From NCBI GenBank assembly GCA_021555075.1, contig JAKGBX010000002.1, positions 801,001 to 865,000 on the forward strand: 64,000 nt of DNA, in the 5' to 3' direction. Of this stretch, positions 46,337 to 60,597 are shown in pieces; the first letter of the stretch is position 1; every line of letters starts with the position of its first letter. Below the pieces are notes generated by a model that saw only the letters and a list, made by a program, of their open reading frames with translations, was not told where the DNA came from and ran no database searches. Origin of the DNA: Rhodobacteraceae bacterium LMO-JJ12. GTDB taxonomy: Bacteria; Pseudomonadota; Alphaproteobacteria; Rhodobacterales; Rhodobacteraceae. A program made the position numbers and the translations under genes.

Positions 46337-46870
46337 ATGGCGAAACGGTGGTATTCGGTTAGCGTTCTTTCGAATTTCGAAAAGAAGATCGCGGAGCAGA
46401 TCAGACAACAAGTGGCCGAGCAGTCGCTTGAAGATCAGATTGATGAGGTTCTGGTGCCCACCGAAGAGGTGATCGAAGTGCGCCGTGGCAAGAAGGTCAC
46501 GAGCGAGCGTCGCTTCATGCCGGGCTATGTGCTGGTGCATATGGAGATGTCGGACCGCGGCTATCATCTGATCAACTCGATCAACCGCGTTACCGGTTTT
46601 CTGGGGCCGCAGGGCCGCCCGATGCCGATGCGCGATGCGGAAGTGAACCAGATCCTGAACCGCGTGCAGGAAGGCGAAGATGCGCCGAAACTGCTGATCC
46701 ATTTCGAAGTGGGCGAGCGCGTCAAGGTCAACGACGGGCCGTTCGAGGATTTCGACGGCATGGTCGAGGAAGTCGACGACGACAACCAGCGCCTGAAGGT
46801 GACGGTGTCGATCTTTGGCCGGGAAACCCCGGTCGAGCTGGAATTTACGCAGGTTACGAAACAATCGTAA
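46337..46870 (+). CDS. nusG: Transcription termination/antitermination factor NusG
   Basis: 177 residues. NGN domain with [16 protein letters not shown] at the start and [14 protein letters not shown], then a C-terminal KOW domain ([19 protein letters not shown]). NusG links RNA polymerase to Rho or the ribosome. AGGA lies about 12 bp before the ATG. Length and domain order are normal. Confidence 0.97.
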   Translation: MAKRWYSVSVLSNFEKKIAEQIRQQVAEQSLEDQIDEVLVPTEEVIEVRRGKKVTSERRFMPGYVLVHMEMSDRGYHLINSINRVTGFLGPQGRPMPMRDAEVNQILNRVQEGEDAPKLLIHFEVGERVKVNDGPFEDFDGMVEEVDDDNQRLKVTVSIFGRETPVELEFTQVTKQS

Positions 46871-46880
46871 TCGGCGTGGT

Positions 46881-46905
46881 CCCGAGTTTTCTGTGAAAAT
46901 TCGGG
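46881..46905 (+). terminator. Hairpin between nusG and rplK, possible attenuator
   Basis: CCCGAGTTTTC and GAAAATTCGGG pair around a TGT loop, about 10 bp after the nusG stop, followed by only TTT. It could act as a weak terminator or processing site. Confidence 0.45.
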
Positions 46906-47005
46906 TTTAGAGCGTGGGAGGCAAGGGCGCCGCGGCACCTGAACCGGACCACGGGCAACCTGACCTGAGGGGCGCGCCCCAAAGGTGCTGTAAAGGAGAA
47001 GGCCA

Positions 47006-47431
47006 ATGGCCAAGAAACTCGTTGGGACCATGAAACTGCAGGTCCCTGCCGGGCAAGCGAACCCCTCCCCGCCGGTCGGTCCGGCGCTGGGTCAGCGCGG
47101 CATCAACATCATGGAATTCTGCAAGGCGTTCAACGCCAAGACCGCAGATATGGAGCCCGGTGCGCCGTGCCCGACCGTGATTACGTATTATCAAGACAAG
47201 TCGTTCACGATGGACATCAAGACGCCCCCGGCGTCGTATTTCCTGATCAAGGCGGCCAAGCTGAAATCCGGCAGTTCCACGCCGGGCCGCTCCACGGCGG
47301 GCAGCGTGACCACCAAGCAGGTCAAGGAAATCGCCGAGGCGAAGATGAAAGATCTGAACGCTAACGATATCGAAGCGGCCATGAAGATCATTCTGGGTTC
47401 TGCCCGGTCTATGGGCATCGAGGTGAAATAA
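47006..47431 (+). CDS. rplK: 50S ribosomal protein L11
   Basis: 141 residues. It starts with the MAKK[26 protein letters not shown] region characteristic of L11 and ends in the rRNA-binding domain with NAND and [11 protein letters not shown]11 forms the GTPase-associated centre with 23S rRNA and is needed for RelA activation. AAGGAGAAGG lies before the ATG. Confidence 0.98.
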   Translation: MAKKLVGTMKLQVPAGQANPSPPVGPALGQRGINIMEFCKAFNAKTADMEPGAPCPTVITYYQDKSFTMDIKTPPASYFLIKAAKLKSGSSTPGRSTAGSVTTKQVKEIAEAKMKDLNANDIEAAMKIILGSARSMGIEVK

Positions 47432-47432
47432 G

Positions 47433-48131
47433 ATGGCAAAACTCGGAAAACGTACCCGCGCCGCTCGTGAAGCCTTTGCAGGCAAAGAAAACGTCAGTGT
47501 GGAAGAGGCTGTTTCGCTGGTGAAAGCCAACGCGAAGGCCAAATTCGACGAAACCGTTGAAATCTCGGTTCAGCTGGGTGTTGACCCGCGTCATGCTGAT
47601 CAGATGGTGCGCGGCGTTGTTGGTCTGCCTAATGGCACCGGCAAAGACGTGCGTGTTGCTGTCTTTGCGCGTGGCCCAAAGGCAGAAGAAGCCCAGGCTG
47701 CTGGTGCTGATATCGTCGGTGCCGAAGACCTGATGGAAATCGTGCAAGGCGGCAAGATTGAGTTTGATCGCTGCATTGCGACGCCCGACATGATGCCGAT
47801 TGTTGGCCGTTTGGGTAAGGTTCTTGGTCCGCGTAACCTGATGCCGAACCCCAAGGTTGGAACGGTGACGATGGATGTGGCGGAAGCGGTGAAGAACGCC
47901 AAGGGCGGCGAAGTGCAGTTCAAGGTCGAAAAGGCCGGTGTGGTGCACGCAGGCGTTGGCAAGGCGAGCTTTGACGAAGCCAAGCTGGTGGAAAACATTC
48001 GTGCCTTTATCGGTGCAGTGTCGAAAGCCAAGCCATCAGGCTCCAAAGGCTCTTACATGAAGAAGATCGCCATCAGCTCGACCATGGGTCCGGGTGTGAC
48101 GGTGGATATCGACAACGCCAACCAGCAGTAA
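47433..48131 (+). CDS. rplA: 50S ribosomal protein L1
   Basis: 232 residues, starting one base after the rplK stop. L1 signatures are [22 protein letters not shown]-type text, [36 protein letters not shown] and the C-terminal [18 protein letters not shown]1 forms the mobile L1 stalk and in many bacteria represses its own operon by binding mRNA. A strong terminator follows. Confidence 0.98.
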   Translation: MAKLGKRTRAAREAFAGKENVSVEEAVSLVKANAKAKFDETVEISVQLGVDPRHADQMVRGVVGLPNGTGKDVRVAVFARGPKAEEAQAAGADIVGAEDLMEIVQGGKIEFDRCIATPDMMPIVGRLGKVLGPRNLMPNPKVGTVTMDVAEAVKNAKGGEVQFKVEKAGVVHAGVGKASFDEAKLVENIRAFIGAVSKAKPSGSKGSYMKKIAISSTMGPGVTVDIDNANQQ

Positions 48132-48156
48132 TTGCACGGTTAAGCGAGGATTAGAG

Positions 48157-48186
48157 CGGGCCCTTTCGGGGGCCCGTTTTCGTTTT
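48157..48186 (+). terminator. Rho-independent terminator after rplA
   Basis: CGGGCCC-TTTCG-GGGGCCCG stem followed by TTTTCGTTTT, 25 bp after the rplA stop. It separates the rplKA transcript from the following fusion gene. Confidence 0.85.
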
Positions 48187-48324
48187 GCGCCGATGTGCCG
48201 ACTGGGCGTTGCCGGAGAAATTATTGTTTTTCCACACCGAAACCGTTAGCCTGTTTGCAGAATAAACTGGCGCCGGACAAACCGGTGCCTGAGACCGAGC
48301 AGTGAACAGCGAGCAGAGCAGCGT

Positions 48325-48483
48325 ATGACGGAGAGTGTTTCTCTTGAAACAGGGCAGCGCAATGCGCGTGGGGAAGTCCCGCTTTTTGAAAGCTTTGTGC
48401 AAGATCTGAAACAGGCGGGCGAGCAGGGGCTTTCGCTTGACGGGTTGTATTTTCCACAGTCATTCCGAAGTCCGTTGGTTTAG
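48325..48483 (+). CDS. Small unassigned ORF upstream of the fusion gene
   Basis: 52 codons, ATG at 48325 to TAG at 48481-48483. The translation (VPLFESFVQDLKQAGEQGLSL in its centre) looks moderately protein-like but has no ribosome binding site beyond a vague GAGCAGAGC and no known motif. It might be a truncated gene start, since the next gene begins 36 bp later. The 140 bp before it, right after the terminator, show nothing. Weak call. Confidence 0.3.
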   Translation: MTESVSLETGQRNARGEVPLFESFVQDLKQAGEQGLSLDGLYFPQSFRSPLV

Positions 48484-48519
48484 GCCAGAACGACAACCAA
48501 AGGTTTGAGCAGCAGCGAT

Positions 48520-49863
48520 ATGAGTGAGCCCGGAAAACTGAAGAACTGGCAGCGCCGCGCGCGGATAGCGGAAATCAATGAGATCGCGGCAGGACAACTG
48601 GAAGAGCCGGACGAAGAGTTCGACTTTGCGCCCTTCCTTGAAGAATTGCGCGCGATGGAGACCCGCCCGCGGGCCTATGGCGATGTCGAGGCGCGTATCA
48701 TGCTGCTTCTGGGAGCGCGTCAGAAGCCGACACGCATCAAACGGCTGATCAATCAGTTGCGCGACAGGCGGAACGATGACGGAGAGCTGCATCTCTTCGA
48801 GGAATTCGAGAGCTTTCTGAAGAAGCATCTTGGAAGTGATGTCTTGCTGGGCCATGATTTCGCGCCCGAGACGTTTTCGGGGTTCAGTCATGCGGCAGTT
48901 TGGAGCGATGTGCGCGAGGTGATCGCAAAGCTTGAGCGACTGTCAGGGGGCGTGTTCCTGAATTCGGGCACGCTTCTGGGGGTGGTGCGTGACAAACGGC
49001 TGATCGACCATGACGACGATGTCGATCTCGGATTTCTGCTCAACGCCGGATCAGCCGAGGAGGCGGTGGCCGAATGGATAGAGTTGAAAGATACGCTCAG
49101 AACGCTGGACCTGCTCGCCGATGAGGGGCTGAAGCACCCGGAAATCTACAAGATCAGATCGAGCGGCCGCTATGAAATTGATCTGTTTCCCGTGTGGGTC
49201 GAGGCCGGCAAGGTGTTTGTCTTTCCGCACACGTGCGGCGAATTGGCCGAGCACGATGTCTTCCCTCTGAAGACCTGCGCGATTACGGGCTTGCCGATCC
49301 CGGCGGTGCCCGAGAAAATGCTGGAGCTGAATTACGGAGAGGGCTGGCAAGCGCCCGATCCTTACTTCAGGTTTCCATGGGGGGAGGCCATCCGGAAGTT
49401 TGCAGATTTTTGTGGCGGGGTTCGCAGTGCCGTCGCACGGGACACCCGCAAGACCGTGCTGACCTATGGAACCTTTGATTTGTTTCATATCGGCCATGTG
49501 CGTCTGTTACGCCGTCTGTCAGAAATGGGTGACAGGCTGATCGTGGGCTGCTCGACAGATGAGTTTAATGCCATCAAGGGCAAGACCTGTGTGATGCCAT
49601 ACGAGGAGCGCGCCGAAATACTGCGCGCGTGCAGCTATGTCAGCCAGGTCATCCCCGAGAACGACTGGGCGCAAAAGCGCAGCGACGTTCAGACGTATGG
49701 CGCCGATATTTTTGCGATGGGCGACGATTGGCAGGGCAAGTTCGACGATCTGGCAGATTTGTGCGAGGTGGTCTATCTTCCGCGCACCGAGAGTATTTCA
49801 ACCACGGATCTGAAAAAACGCGTGTATATGCAGAACCCTGAGGCGGAAAGCGCGGCCCTGTGA
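48520..49863 (+). CDS. Bifunctional LicD-like phosphotransferase / glycerol-3-phosphate-type cytidylyltransferase fusion
   Basis: 447 residues. The N-terminal 140 residues have no motif. Residues about 145-300 show the LicD/fukutin type pattern (NSGTLLGVVRDKRLIDHDDDVD at 148 onward, then YEIDLFPVW). From about 312 a cytidylyltransferase domain follows: TYGTFDLFHIGH (315-326, the HxGH site), GCSTDEFNAIKGK, PYEERAEIL and RTESISTT near the end, matching TagD-like enzymes. Together this suggests making a CDP-activated polyol or amino alcohol and transferring its phosphate to a glycan. The gene sits between rplA and rplJ with terminators on both sides. ATG at 48520 is chosen; an upstream TTG at 48505 is possible. 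Confidence 0.8.
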   Translation: MSEPGKLKNWQRRARIAEINEIAAGQLEEPDEEFDFAPFLEELRAMETRPRAYGDVEARIMLLLGARQKPTRIKRLINQLRDRRNDDGELHLFEEFESFLKKHLGSDVLLGHDFAPETFSGFSHAAVWSDVREVIAKLERLSGGVFLNSGTLLGVVRDKRLIDHDDDVDLGFLLNAGSAEEAVAEWIELKDTLRTLDLLADEGLKHPEIYKIRSSGRYEIDLFPVWVEAGKVFVFPHTCGELAEHDVFPLKTCAITGLPIPAVPEKMLELNYGEGWQAPDPYFRFPWGEAIRKFADFCGGVRSAVARDTRKTVLTYGTFDLFHIGHVRLLRRLSEMGDRLIVGCSTDEFNAIKGKTCVMPYEERAEILRACSYVSQVIPENDWAQKRSDVQTYGADIFAMGDDWQGKFDDLADLCEVVYLPRTESISTTDLKKRVYMQNPEAESAAL

Positions 49864-49961
49864 GGGGGCAGACGCCGATCACGAGGATGCGAGCGCGTTC
49901 GGTTCATGGTAGGTTAGGGGTTGGCATCACTTCAGGAAAGCACTAGGACGCAAGGCGCGAC

Positions 49962-49990
49962 AAGGTACGTGATTCGTTACGTGCCTTTTT
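49962..49990 (+). terminator. Rho-independent terminator after the fusion gene
   Basis: GGTACGT-loop-ACGTGCC stem followed by TTTTT, about 100 bp past the stop. It isolates the fusion gene from rplJ. Confidence 0.75.
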
Positions 49991-50179
49991 GCGTTTCGTC
50001 CAAGACGGCGGGTGGCAGCAATCTCGTGGTGTCATAAATCCTGCCTGAGACGGGAAACCAGATTTTTCCGGGGTTAACCTCGGGTGATTTTGGCTTTGCC
50101 CCGTAATTCGGACAAAAAGCGCAGGTCTGACCTGCAAAGTAGAGCCGGGAGGGAGTCCTCCCACAATTGGAGTGAAACT
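49991..50179 (+). promoter_or_regulatory. rplJ leader region (probable L10 autoregulatory leader)
   Basis: About 190 bp from the terminator to the rplJ start. It should hold the rplJ promoter and the L10(L12)4-binding leader that represses translation in other bacteria. Visible items are CAGGT-CTGACCTG (palindrome near 50128-50139) and GGGAGGGAGTCCTCCC (50149-50164) directly before the GGAG site. The fold was not computed; assignment by position. Confidence 0.4.
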
Positions 50180-50695
50180 GTGGATAGAGCCCAGAAAGAG
50201 AAAGTGGTCGAGGAACTCGGCCAGATCTTTGAAAGCTCTGGCGTCGTCGTGGTAGCCCATTACGCCGGTCTGACAGTTGCTGAGATGCAGGATCTTCGTG
50301 CGCGCGCAGGCGCGGCCGAAGCTTCCGTACGTGTCGCCAAGAACAGGCTCGCCAAAATCGCCCTGGAAGGAAAGCCCTGCGCAAGCGTGGCAGAATACCT
50401 GACAGGCATGACCGTTCTGACCTATTCCGAGGATCCCGTGGCAGCAGCCAAGGTCGCCGAGGACTTTGCCAAGGAGAACACCAAGTTCGAAATCCTTGGC
50501 GGGGCAATGGGTGAGAATGCTCTGGACCGTGCCGGCGTTCAAGCCGTGTCGAAAATGCCTTCGCGTGATGAACTCATCGCGACGATCGTGGGCATGCTCG
50601 GCGCACCTGCTTCGAACATCGCTGGCGCGATTGGCGCACCTGCTTCGAATATCGCTTCCATCCTGTCCACTATCGAGGACAAGGCGGCGGCCTAA
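50180..50695 (+). CDS. rplJ: 50S ribosomal protein L10
   Basis: 171 residues from GTG at 50180, chosen because TTGGAG precedes it and the protein then starts [19 protein letters not shown], the L10 N-terminus. Motif [17 protein letters not shown] and a C-terminal Ala-rich helix that carries L7/L12 dimers (two near-repeats of [19 protein letters not shown]) are visible. L10 is the base of the stalk and, with L12, autoregulates the operon. Confidence 0.96.
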   Translation: MDRAQKEKVVEELGQIFESSGVVVVAHYAGLTVAEMQDLRARAGAAEASVRVAKNRLAKIALEGKPCASVAEYLTGMTVLTYSEDPVAAAKVAEDFAKENTKFEILGGAMGENALDRAGVQAVSKMPSRDELIATIVGMLGAPASNIAGAIGAPASNIASILSTIEDKAAA

Positions 50696-50768
50696 AGCAA
50701 CTGAATGACCGACGTGGGGAAATCGCCCTGACGTTGGAACACATCTTAGGAAACGGAAAGCAAGTAAA

Positions 50769-51146
50769 ATGGCTGATCTGAAAAAACTGGCGGAAGAGAT
50801 TGTTGGTCTGACCCTTCTCGAAGCACAAGAACTGAAAACCATCCTGAAAGACGAATACGGCATTGAGCCCGCAGCTGGCGGCGCCGTTATGATGGCAGGC
50901 CCGGCAGATGCCGGCGGTGCTGCCGAAGAGGAAAAAACCGAGTTTGACGTGATCCTCGTCAGCCCCGGCGCCTCGAAAATCAACGTCATCAAGGAAGTCC
51001 GTGCCATCACTGGTCTGGGCCTGAAAGAAGCCAAGGAATTGGTTGAAGCTGGCGGCAAAGCTGTCAAAGAAGGCGTGTCGAAAGACGAAGCCGATGAGCT
51101 TAAAGGCAAGCTGGAAGCAGCTGGCGCCGAAGTCGAAGTCAAATAA
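50769..51146 (+). CDS. rplL: 50S ribosomal protein L7/L12
   Basis: 125 residues. N-terminal dimerisation helices ([22 protein letters not shown]) and Ala/Gly hinge ([15 protein letters not shown]), then the C-terminal factor-binding domain with [22 protein letters not shown] and [10 protein letters not shown]. Forms the flexible stalk that recruits translation factors. A good AGGAAA-type site precedes ATG. Confidence 0.98.
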   Translation: MADLKKLAEEIVGLTLLEAQELKTILKDEYGIEPAAGGAVMMAGPADAGGAAEEEKTEFDVILVSPGASKINVIKEVRAITGLGLKEAKELVEAGGKAVKEGVSKDEADELKGKLEAAGAEVEVK

Positions 51147-51183
51147 TGACGCGGTGCGCTTGATCGCGCGCCCATGAAATCGA

Positions 51184-51213
51184 GGCTGGATCCGGGAAAT
51201 TCCGGGTCCAGCC
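51184..51213 (+). terminator. Long hairpin between rplL and rpoB (attenuator candidate)
   Basis: GGCTGGATCCGG and CCGGGTCCAGCC pair in a 12-bp stem (one G-T) with a short AT-rich loop. No T run follows directly, but a terminator is 20 bp further on. Confidence 0.6.
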
Positions 51214-51232
51214 GAACCTGTCTTGGCAAGGG

Positions 51233-51255
51233 CCCTTTTCGTAAGGGGGTTTTTT
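51233..51255 (+). terminator. Partial rho-independent terminator between rplL and rpoB
   Basis: CCCTT-TTCGT-AAGGG stem followed by GG and six T. A leaky terminator at this place is typical of the rplJL-rpoBC transcript, where it sets polymerase below ribosomal protein expression. The rest of the 248-bp gap to rpoB shows no ORF. Confidence 0.65.
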
Positions 51256-51394
51256 CCAAGGTCTGGTTCGCGGATCGGGAGGCTGCCTTTGGGACGGTAG
51301 CCATGAATTGATCCGAACTGACCGTCTCTAGGGACAAGGCACCGGGGCCCGACGGTGTGCTTGGCTCACGAGAACATGAAAAGGTGTTTGACAC

Positions 51395-55534
<4,140 letters not shown>

Positions 55535-55589
55535 GGGCTTTGGCCCCTAACCCCCTTCTCCCTTCCGCAACCAATTTGAGGACATCAAA

Positions 55590-58500
55590 ATGAACCAGGA
55601 ACTCACAAACAACCCGTTCAACCCGCTCACTCCGCCGAAGGTTTTCGACGAAATTCGCGTTTCTCTGGCAAGCCCGGAGCGGATTCTCTCGTGGTCGTAT
55701 GGCGAGATCAAAAAGCCGGAAACCATCAACTATCGGACCTTCAAGCCCGAGCGTGATGGCCTGTTCTGTGCGCGTATCTTTGGCCCGATCAAAGACTATG
55801 AATGCTTGTGCGGCAAATATAAGCGCATGAAATATCGCGGCGTTGTCTGCGAGAAATGCGGTGTTGAAGTCACGCTGCAAAAAGTGCGCCGCGAGCGTAT
55901 GGGCCATATCGAACTGGCCGCGCCCGTTGCCCACATCTGGTTTCTGAAATCGCTTCCCTCGCGGATCGGTCTCATGCTCGATATGACGCTGCGCGATCTG
56001 GAACGCGTGCTCTATTTCGAAAACTATGTGGTGATCGAACCGGGTCTGACCGATCTCTCCTATGGTCAGATGTTGACCGAAGAAGAATACATGGACGCGC
56101 AGGACCACTATGGCCTGGATGCTTTCACCGCCAATATCGGCGCCGAAGCAATCCGTGAAATGCTGAGCCAGATCGATCTGGATGCCGAAGCCGATCGCCT
56201 GCGCGAAGAGCTGAAGGAAGCAACCGGCGAGTTGAAGCCCAAGAAGATCATCAAACGCCTGAAAGTGGTCGAGAGCTTTATCGAATCCGGCAACCGCCCG
56301 GAATGGATGGTTCTGACCGTGATCCCGGTAATCCCGCCCGAGCTGCGCCCGCTGGTGCCGCTGGATGGTGGCCGGTTTGCCACGTCGGATCTCAACGATC
56401 TCTATCGTCGGGTGATCAACCGTAACAACCGTCTCAAGCGGCTCATCGAGCTGCGCGCGCCCGATATCATCGTGCGCAACGAAAAGCGGATGTTGCAGGA
56501 ATCGGTTGATGCTCTGTTTGACAACGGTCGTCGTGGTCGTGTGATCACCGGCGCCAACAAGCGCCCGCTGAAATCGCTCAGCGATATGCTGAAAGGCAAG
56601 CAAGGTCGTTTCCGTCAAAACCTTTTGGGTAAGCGGGTCGACTTCTCGGGTCGCTCGGTCATTGTGACCGGGCCGGAATTGAAGCTGCACCAGTGCGGGT
56701 TGCCCAAGAAGATGGCGCTCGAACTGTTCAAGCCGTTCATCTATTCGCGTCTTGAAGCCAAGGGGCTGTCCTCGACGGTCAAACAGGCCAAGAAGCTGGT
56801 TGAGAAAGAACGCCCCGAAGTCTGGGATATTCTCGACGAAGTTATCCGCGAACATCCTGTCATGCTGAACCGGGCGCCGACGTTGCACCGTCTTGGCATT
56901 CAGGCGTTTGAACCGATCCTGATCGAAGGTAAGGCTATTCAGCTTCACCCGTTGGTTTGTTCGGCCTTTAACGCTGACTTTGACGGCGACCAGATGGCTG
57001 TTCACGTTCCGCTTTCGCTGGAAGCCCAGCTTGAAGCGCGCGTGTTGATGATGTCGACAAACAACGTTCTGTCGCCCGCCAACGGCGCACCGATCATCGT
57101 TCCGTCGCAGGATATGATCTTGGGGCTGTATTACACCACGATCGAGCGCGAAGGTATGGTTGGTGAGGGCATGGTATTCTCGTCAAATGACGAGGTGCAA
57201 TATGCGCTGGATTCCGGGGCCGTGCATCTTCACGCCAAGGTTATCGGGCGTATGGAGCAAGTCGACCCGGACACCGGCGAAACGGTCTTCAAACGCTATG
57301 AAACCACGCCGGGCCGCATGCGGCTGGGCGCGCTCTTGCCGATGAATGCCAAGGCACCGTTTGATCTGGTCAACCGTTTGCTGCGCAAGAAGGAAGTGCA
57401 GCAGATCATTGATACGGTCTATCGCTATTGCGGTCAGAAGGAATCGGTCATCTTCTGTGATCAGATCATGACTATGGGTTTCCGCGAAGCGTTCAAGGCG
57501 GGCATTTCGTTTGGCAAGGATGACATGGTCGTCCCTGACAACAAATGGGGCCTTGTCGATGAAACCCGCGATCAGGTGAAGGATTTCGAACAACAGTATA
57601 TGGACGGCCTGATCACTCAGGGTGAAAAATACAACAAGGTTGTCGATGCCTGGTCGAAGTGTAACGACAAAGTCACCGAAGCGATGATGGGCACTATTTC
57701 GGCCGACAAGCGCGACGAGAATGGTGCTGTCAGCGAGCCGAACTCGGTCTACATGATGGCGCACTCGGGCGCGCGTGGTTCTGTCACCCAGATGAAACAA
57801 CTGGGCGGTATGCGTGGCCTGATGGCCAAGCCGAACGGTGACATCATCGAAACGCCGATCATCTCGAACTTCAAGGAAGGTCTGACCGTTCTTGAATACT
57901 TCAACTCGACCCACGGCGCGCGTAAAGGTCTGTCTGACACGGCTCTGAAAACAGCCAACTCGGGCTATCTGACCCGTCGTCTTGTTGACGTGGCGCAGGA
58001 CTGCATCGTGCGTCAGAACGATTGCGGCACCGAGCTTGCGATCACCGCTCAGGCGGCTGTGAACGATGGTGAAGTGGTCGCGTCGCTGGCCGAACGTATC
58101 CTTGGCCGTGTGACGGCTGATGATATCTTCAAGCCGGGCACCGACGAGTTGCTGGCGCCGAAAGGTTCGTTGATTGATGAACGGATGGCGGATGCGATCG
58201 ACGAGGCGGGTGTTCTTTCGACCCGTATTCGCAGCCCGTTGACCTGTGAAGCCGAAGACGGCGTCTGTGCGACATGCTATGGTCGCGATCTGGCGCGCGG
58301 CACCAAGGTCAATATCGGCGAAGCTGTGGGCATCATTGCCGCACAGTCGATCGGTGAGCCGGGCACACAGCTGACGATGCGGACGTTCCACATCGGCGGC
58401 GTGGCCCAGGGTGGTCAGCAGTCGTTCCTTGAATCGAGCCAGTCAGGCACAGTGGCGTTCGAAAACGCACAGCTTCTGGAAAACTCGGCCGGCGAATTGC

Positions 58501-59837
58501 TGGTTGTGGGGCGCAACATGAAGCTTGCCATTATCGACGACGAGGGCGCAGAGCGGGCCAGCCACAAGATCGGCTATGGCACGAAGCTGCACGTCAAAGA
58601 TGGCGACAAGGTTTCGCGCGGTGACAAGTTGTTCGAATGGGACCCCTATACCCTGCCGATCATTGCCGAAAAGGCCGGTACCGCGAAGTATGTCGATCTT
58701 GTCTCTGGTCTCGCCGTGCGCGACGAAACCGATGATGCGACCGGCATGACCCAGAAGATCGTGATCGACTGGCGCACTGCACCCAAGGGTAACGAGCTCA
58801 AGCCTGAGATCATCCTTCAGGATGCAGATGGTGAACCGGTGCGCAACGAGGCGGGCAATCCGCTGACCTATCCGATGTCGGTGGACGCGATTCTCTCGAT
58901 CGAAGACGGGCAGGATATCAAGGCGGGCGACATTGTTGCGCGGATTCCGCGTGAGGGTGCCAAGACCAAGGACATCACCGGTGGTCTGCCGCGTGTGGCC
59001 GAATTGTTCGAGGCGCGCCGTCCGAAAGATCACGCGATCATCGCGGAGATCGATGGCTATGTTCGTTATGGACGCGACTACAAGAACAAGCGCCGCATTT
59101 CGATCGAGCCTTCGGATGAAAGCCTGGAGGCGGTCGAATACATGGTGCCCAAGGGCAAGCACATTCCTGTCATGGAAGGCGATTTCGTCCAGAAGGGCGA
59201 CTATATCATGGACGGCAACCCGGCGCCGCATGACATCCTGTCGATTATGGGTGTCGAAGCGCTGGCGGATTACATGATCGACGAGGTGCAGGATGTGTAT
59301 CGTCTGCAAGGCGTGAAGATCAACGATAAGCATATCGAAGTGATCGTGCGCCAGATGTTGCAGAAATGGGAGATCCTCGACAGTGGTGAAACCACGCTGT
59401 TGAAGGGTGAACATGTCGACAAGCAGGAATTCGACCTGGCCAACGAAAAGGCCGAATCCAAAGGCGGACGGCCAGCCACCGGCGAGCCGATCCTTCTGGG
59501 GATCACCAAGGCGAGCTTGCAGACACGGTCGTTCATCTCGGCGGCGTCGTTCCAGGAGACCACGCGTGTGCTCACCGAAGCCTCGGTGCAGGGCAAGCGC
59601 GACAAGCTTGTCGGGCTCAAGGAAAACGTCATCGTGGGCCGTCTCATTCCGGCGGGCACCGGGGGCGCGACCATGGACATGCGCCACATCGCGCAGCAGC
59701 GTGACAACGTCGTGATCGAAGCGCGCCGCGAGGAGGCCGAAGCGGCCGCCGCTCTTGCTGCGCCCGTAGCCGATGATGTTGTTGGTGGCGATGCCTTTGA
59801 CCGGTTTGTCGAAACACCCGAGAGCCGCGAAGAATAA
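55590..59837 (+). CDS. rpoC: DNA-directed RNA polymerase subunit beta-prime
   Basis: 1415 residues. The zinc-binding cysteines at 72, 74, 87 and 90 (ECLCGK ... CEKC) and the active-site NADFDGD with Mg-binding Asp463, Asp465 and Asp467 are in place, as is the second zinc site further on ([18 protein letters not shown]). It starts 55 bp after rpoB. Length is slightly above the E. coli protein. A strong terminator follows the stop. Confidence 0.98.
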   Translation: MNQELTNNPFNPLTPPKVFDEIRVSLASPERILSWSYGEIKKPETINYRTFKPERDGLFCARIFGPIKDYECLCGKYKRMKYRGVVCEKCGVEVTLQKVRRERMGHIELAAPVAHIWFLKSLPSRIGLMLDMTLRDLERVLYFENYVVIEPGLTDLSYGQMLTEEEYMDAQDHYGLDAFTANIGAEAIREMLSQIDLDAEADRLREELKEATGELKPKKIIKRLKVVESFIESGNRPEWMVLTVIPVIPPELRPLVPLDGGRFATSDLNDLYRRVINRNNRLKRLIELRAPDIIVRNEKRMLQESVDALFDNGRRGRVITGANKRPLKSLSDMLKGKQGRFRQNLLGKRVDFSGRSVIVTGPELKLHQCGLPKKMALELFKPFIYSRLEAKGLSSTVKQAKKLVEKERPEVWDILDEVIREHPVMLNRAPTLHRLGIQAFEPILIEGKAIQLHPLVCSAFNADFDGDQMAVHVPLSLEAQLEARVLMMSTNNVLSPANGAPIIVPSQDMILGLYYTTIEREGMVGEGMVFSSNDEVQYALDSGAVHLHAKVIGRMEQVDPDTGETVFKRYETTPGRMRLGALLPMNAKAPFDLVNRLLRKKEVQQIIDTVYRYCGQKESVIFCDQIMTMGFREAFKAGISFGKDDMVVPDNKWGLVDETRDQVKDFEQQYMDGLITQGEKYNKVVDAWSKCNDKVTEAMMGTISADKRDENGAVSEPNSVYMMAHSGARGSVTQMKQLGGMRGLMAKPNGDIIETPIISNFKEGLTVLEYFNSTHGARKGLSDTALKTANSGYLTRRLVDVAQDCIVRQNDCGTELAITAQAAVNDGEVVASLAERILGRVTADDIFKPGTDELLAPKGSLIDERMADAIDEAGVLSTRIRSPLTCEAEDGVCATCYGRDLARGTKVNIGEAVGIIAAQSIGEPGTQLTMRTFHIGGVAQGGQQSFLESSQSGTVAFENAQLLENSAGELLVVGRNMKLAIIDDEGAERASHKIGYGTKLHVKDGDKVSRGDKLFEWDPYTLPIIAEKAGTAKYVDLVSGLAVRDETDDATGMTQKIVIDWRTAPKGNELKPEIILQDADGEPVRNEAGNPLTYPMSVDAILSIEDGQDIKAGDIVARIPREGAKTKDITGGLPRVAELFEARRPKDHAIIAEIDGYVRYGRDYKNKRRISIEPSDESLEAVEYMVPKGKHIPVMEGDFVQKGDYIMDGNPAPHDILSIMGVEALADYMIDEVQDVYRLQGVKINDKHIEVIVRQMLQKWEILDSGETTLLKGEHVDKQEFDLANEKAESKGGRPATGEPILLGITKASLQTRSFISAASFQETTRVLTEASVQGKRDKLVGLKENVIVGRLIPAGTGGATMDMRHIAQQRDNVVIEARREEAEAAAALAAPVADDVVGGDAFDRFVETPESREE

Positions 59838-59865
59838 GCACTATCGGCTCAGTAAAATCAAAGAA

Positions 59866-59894
59866 CCCCCGCCGGGAAACTGGCGGGGGTTTTT
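59866..59894 (+). terminator. Strong terminator after rpoC
   Basis: CCCCCGCC-loop-GGCGGGGG stem then five T, 28 bp after the rpoC stop. Ends the rpoBC transcript. Confidence 0.9.
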
Positions 59895-59970
59895 CGTTCT
59901 GGGGTTTGTTGGAATGTCAGCTTCGAGTCCGAACCTGTCAAAACGGGAATTGCTCTTGATCCGGGAAAAC

Positions 59971-60495
59971 TCAGCGGGTCCGTTGAATCTTACAGTCCTT
60001 GATCCAGGTTGCTGGCAGCACGTTTACGGCCACATTGGGCGGCAGTTCGTAAAACGTAATTTGCCGATAACTCCACGCAAAGGGCTTACAGTTCTTTAGC
60101 GCTGCACCATGCAGGAAAAACTGAAATTCACGCGGTGCATTGCGGAAAGAGGCGAAAATGGACGATTGAATTTCCACGTCCGGTCCAAACCTCTTGACAA
60201 TGCGACCCCGTTGAATTTCGGCGTAACCACCGATCAGAAGTGCGGCCAGGCCCATTGAAATTGATATGAAAACGGCGGGAAGGAGGACGCGCGGCAATCC
60301 CTGCCGCAGTGCAAACATGGTTGCGAAAATCGCGAGCAGTATGGCAACGGGAATAAGCGCGGGCCAGTAAGCCAATCCCAACCGCTCTTGCCAAAACATC
60401 AACAGAGCTATTGCGTGCAGCGGCCCTCCGAACAACAGAACGGAAGTGAAACCGTAAGCAACTATACCGAACAACGCAGACTTCAAGAATGTCAC
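59971..60495 (-). CDS. Small inner membrane protein of unknown function
   Basis: 174 residues from GTG at 60495. At least three hydrophobic helices occupy the first 95 residues (LFGIVAYGFTSVLLFGG, WPALIPVAILLAIFATMFAL, VLLPAVFISISMGLAALLIGG); the C-terminal 80 residues are polar and may be a periplasmic or cytoplasmic domain. No motif is recognised. The ribosome binding site is not obvious and the base composition is less GC-rich than its neighbours, so the start is uncertain. Confidence 0.55.
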   Translation of the reverse strand: MTFLKSALFGIVAYGFTSVLLFGGPLHAIALLMFWQERLGLAYWPALIPVAILLAIFATMFALRQGLPRVLLPAVFISISMGLAALLIGGYAEIQRGRIVKRFGPDVEIQSSIFASFRNAPREFQFFLHGAALKNCKPFAWSYRQITFYELPPNVAVNVLPATWIKDCKIQRTR

Positions 60496-60597
60496 TGCTT
60501 TTGGCCACCCAAAGCTTGGGTCACAACTGCTCCCGTTGCACGAATAGCATCAATATCGCCCTTCTGCCAACGCCAGCCTTGTACCGCCAATCCGCTC

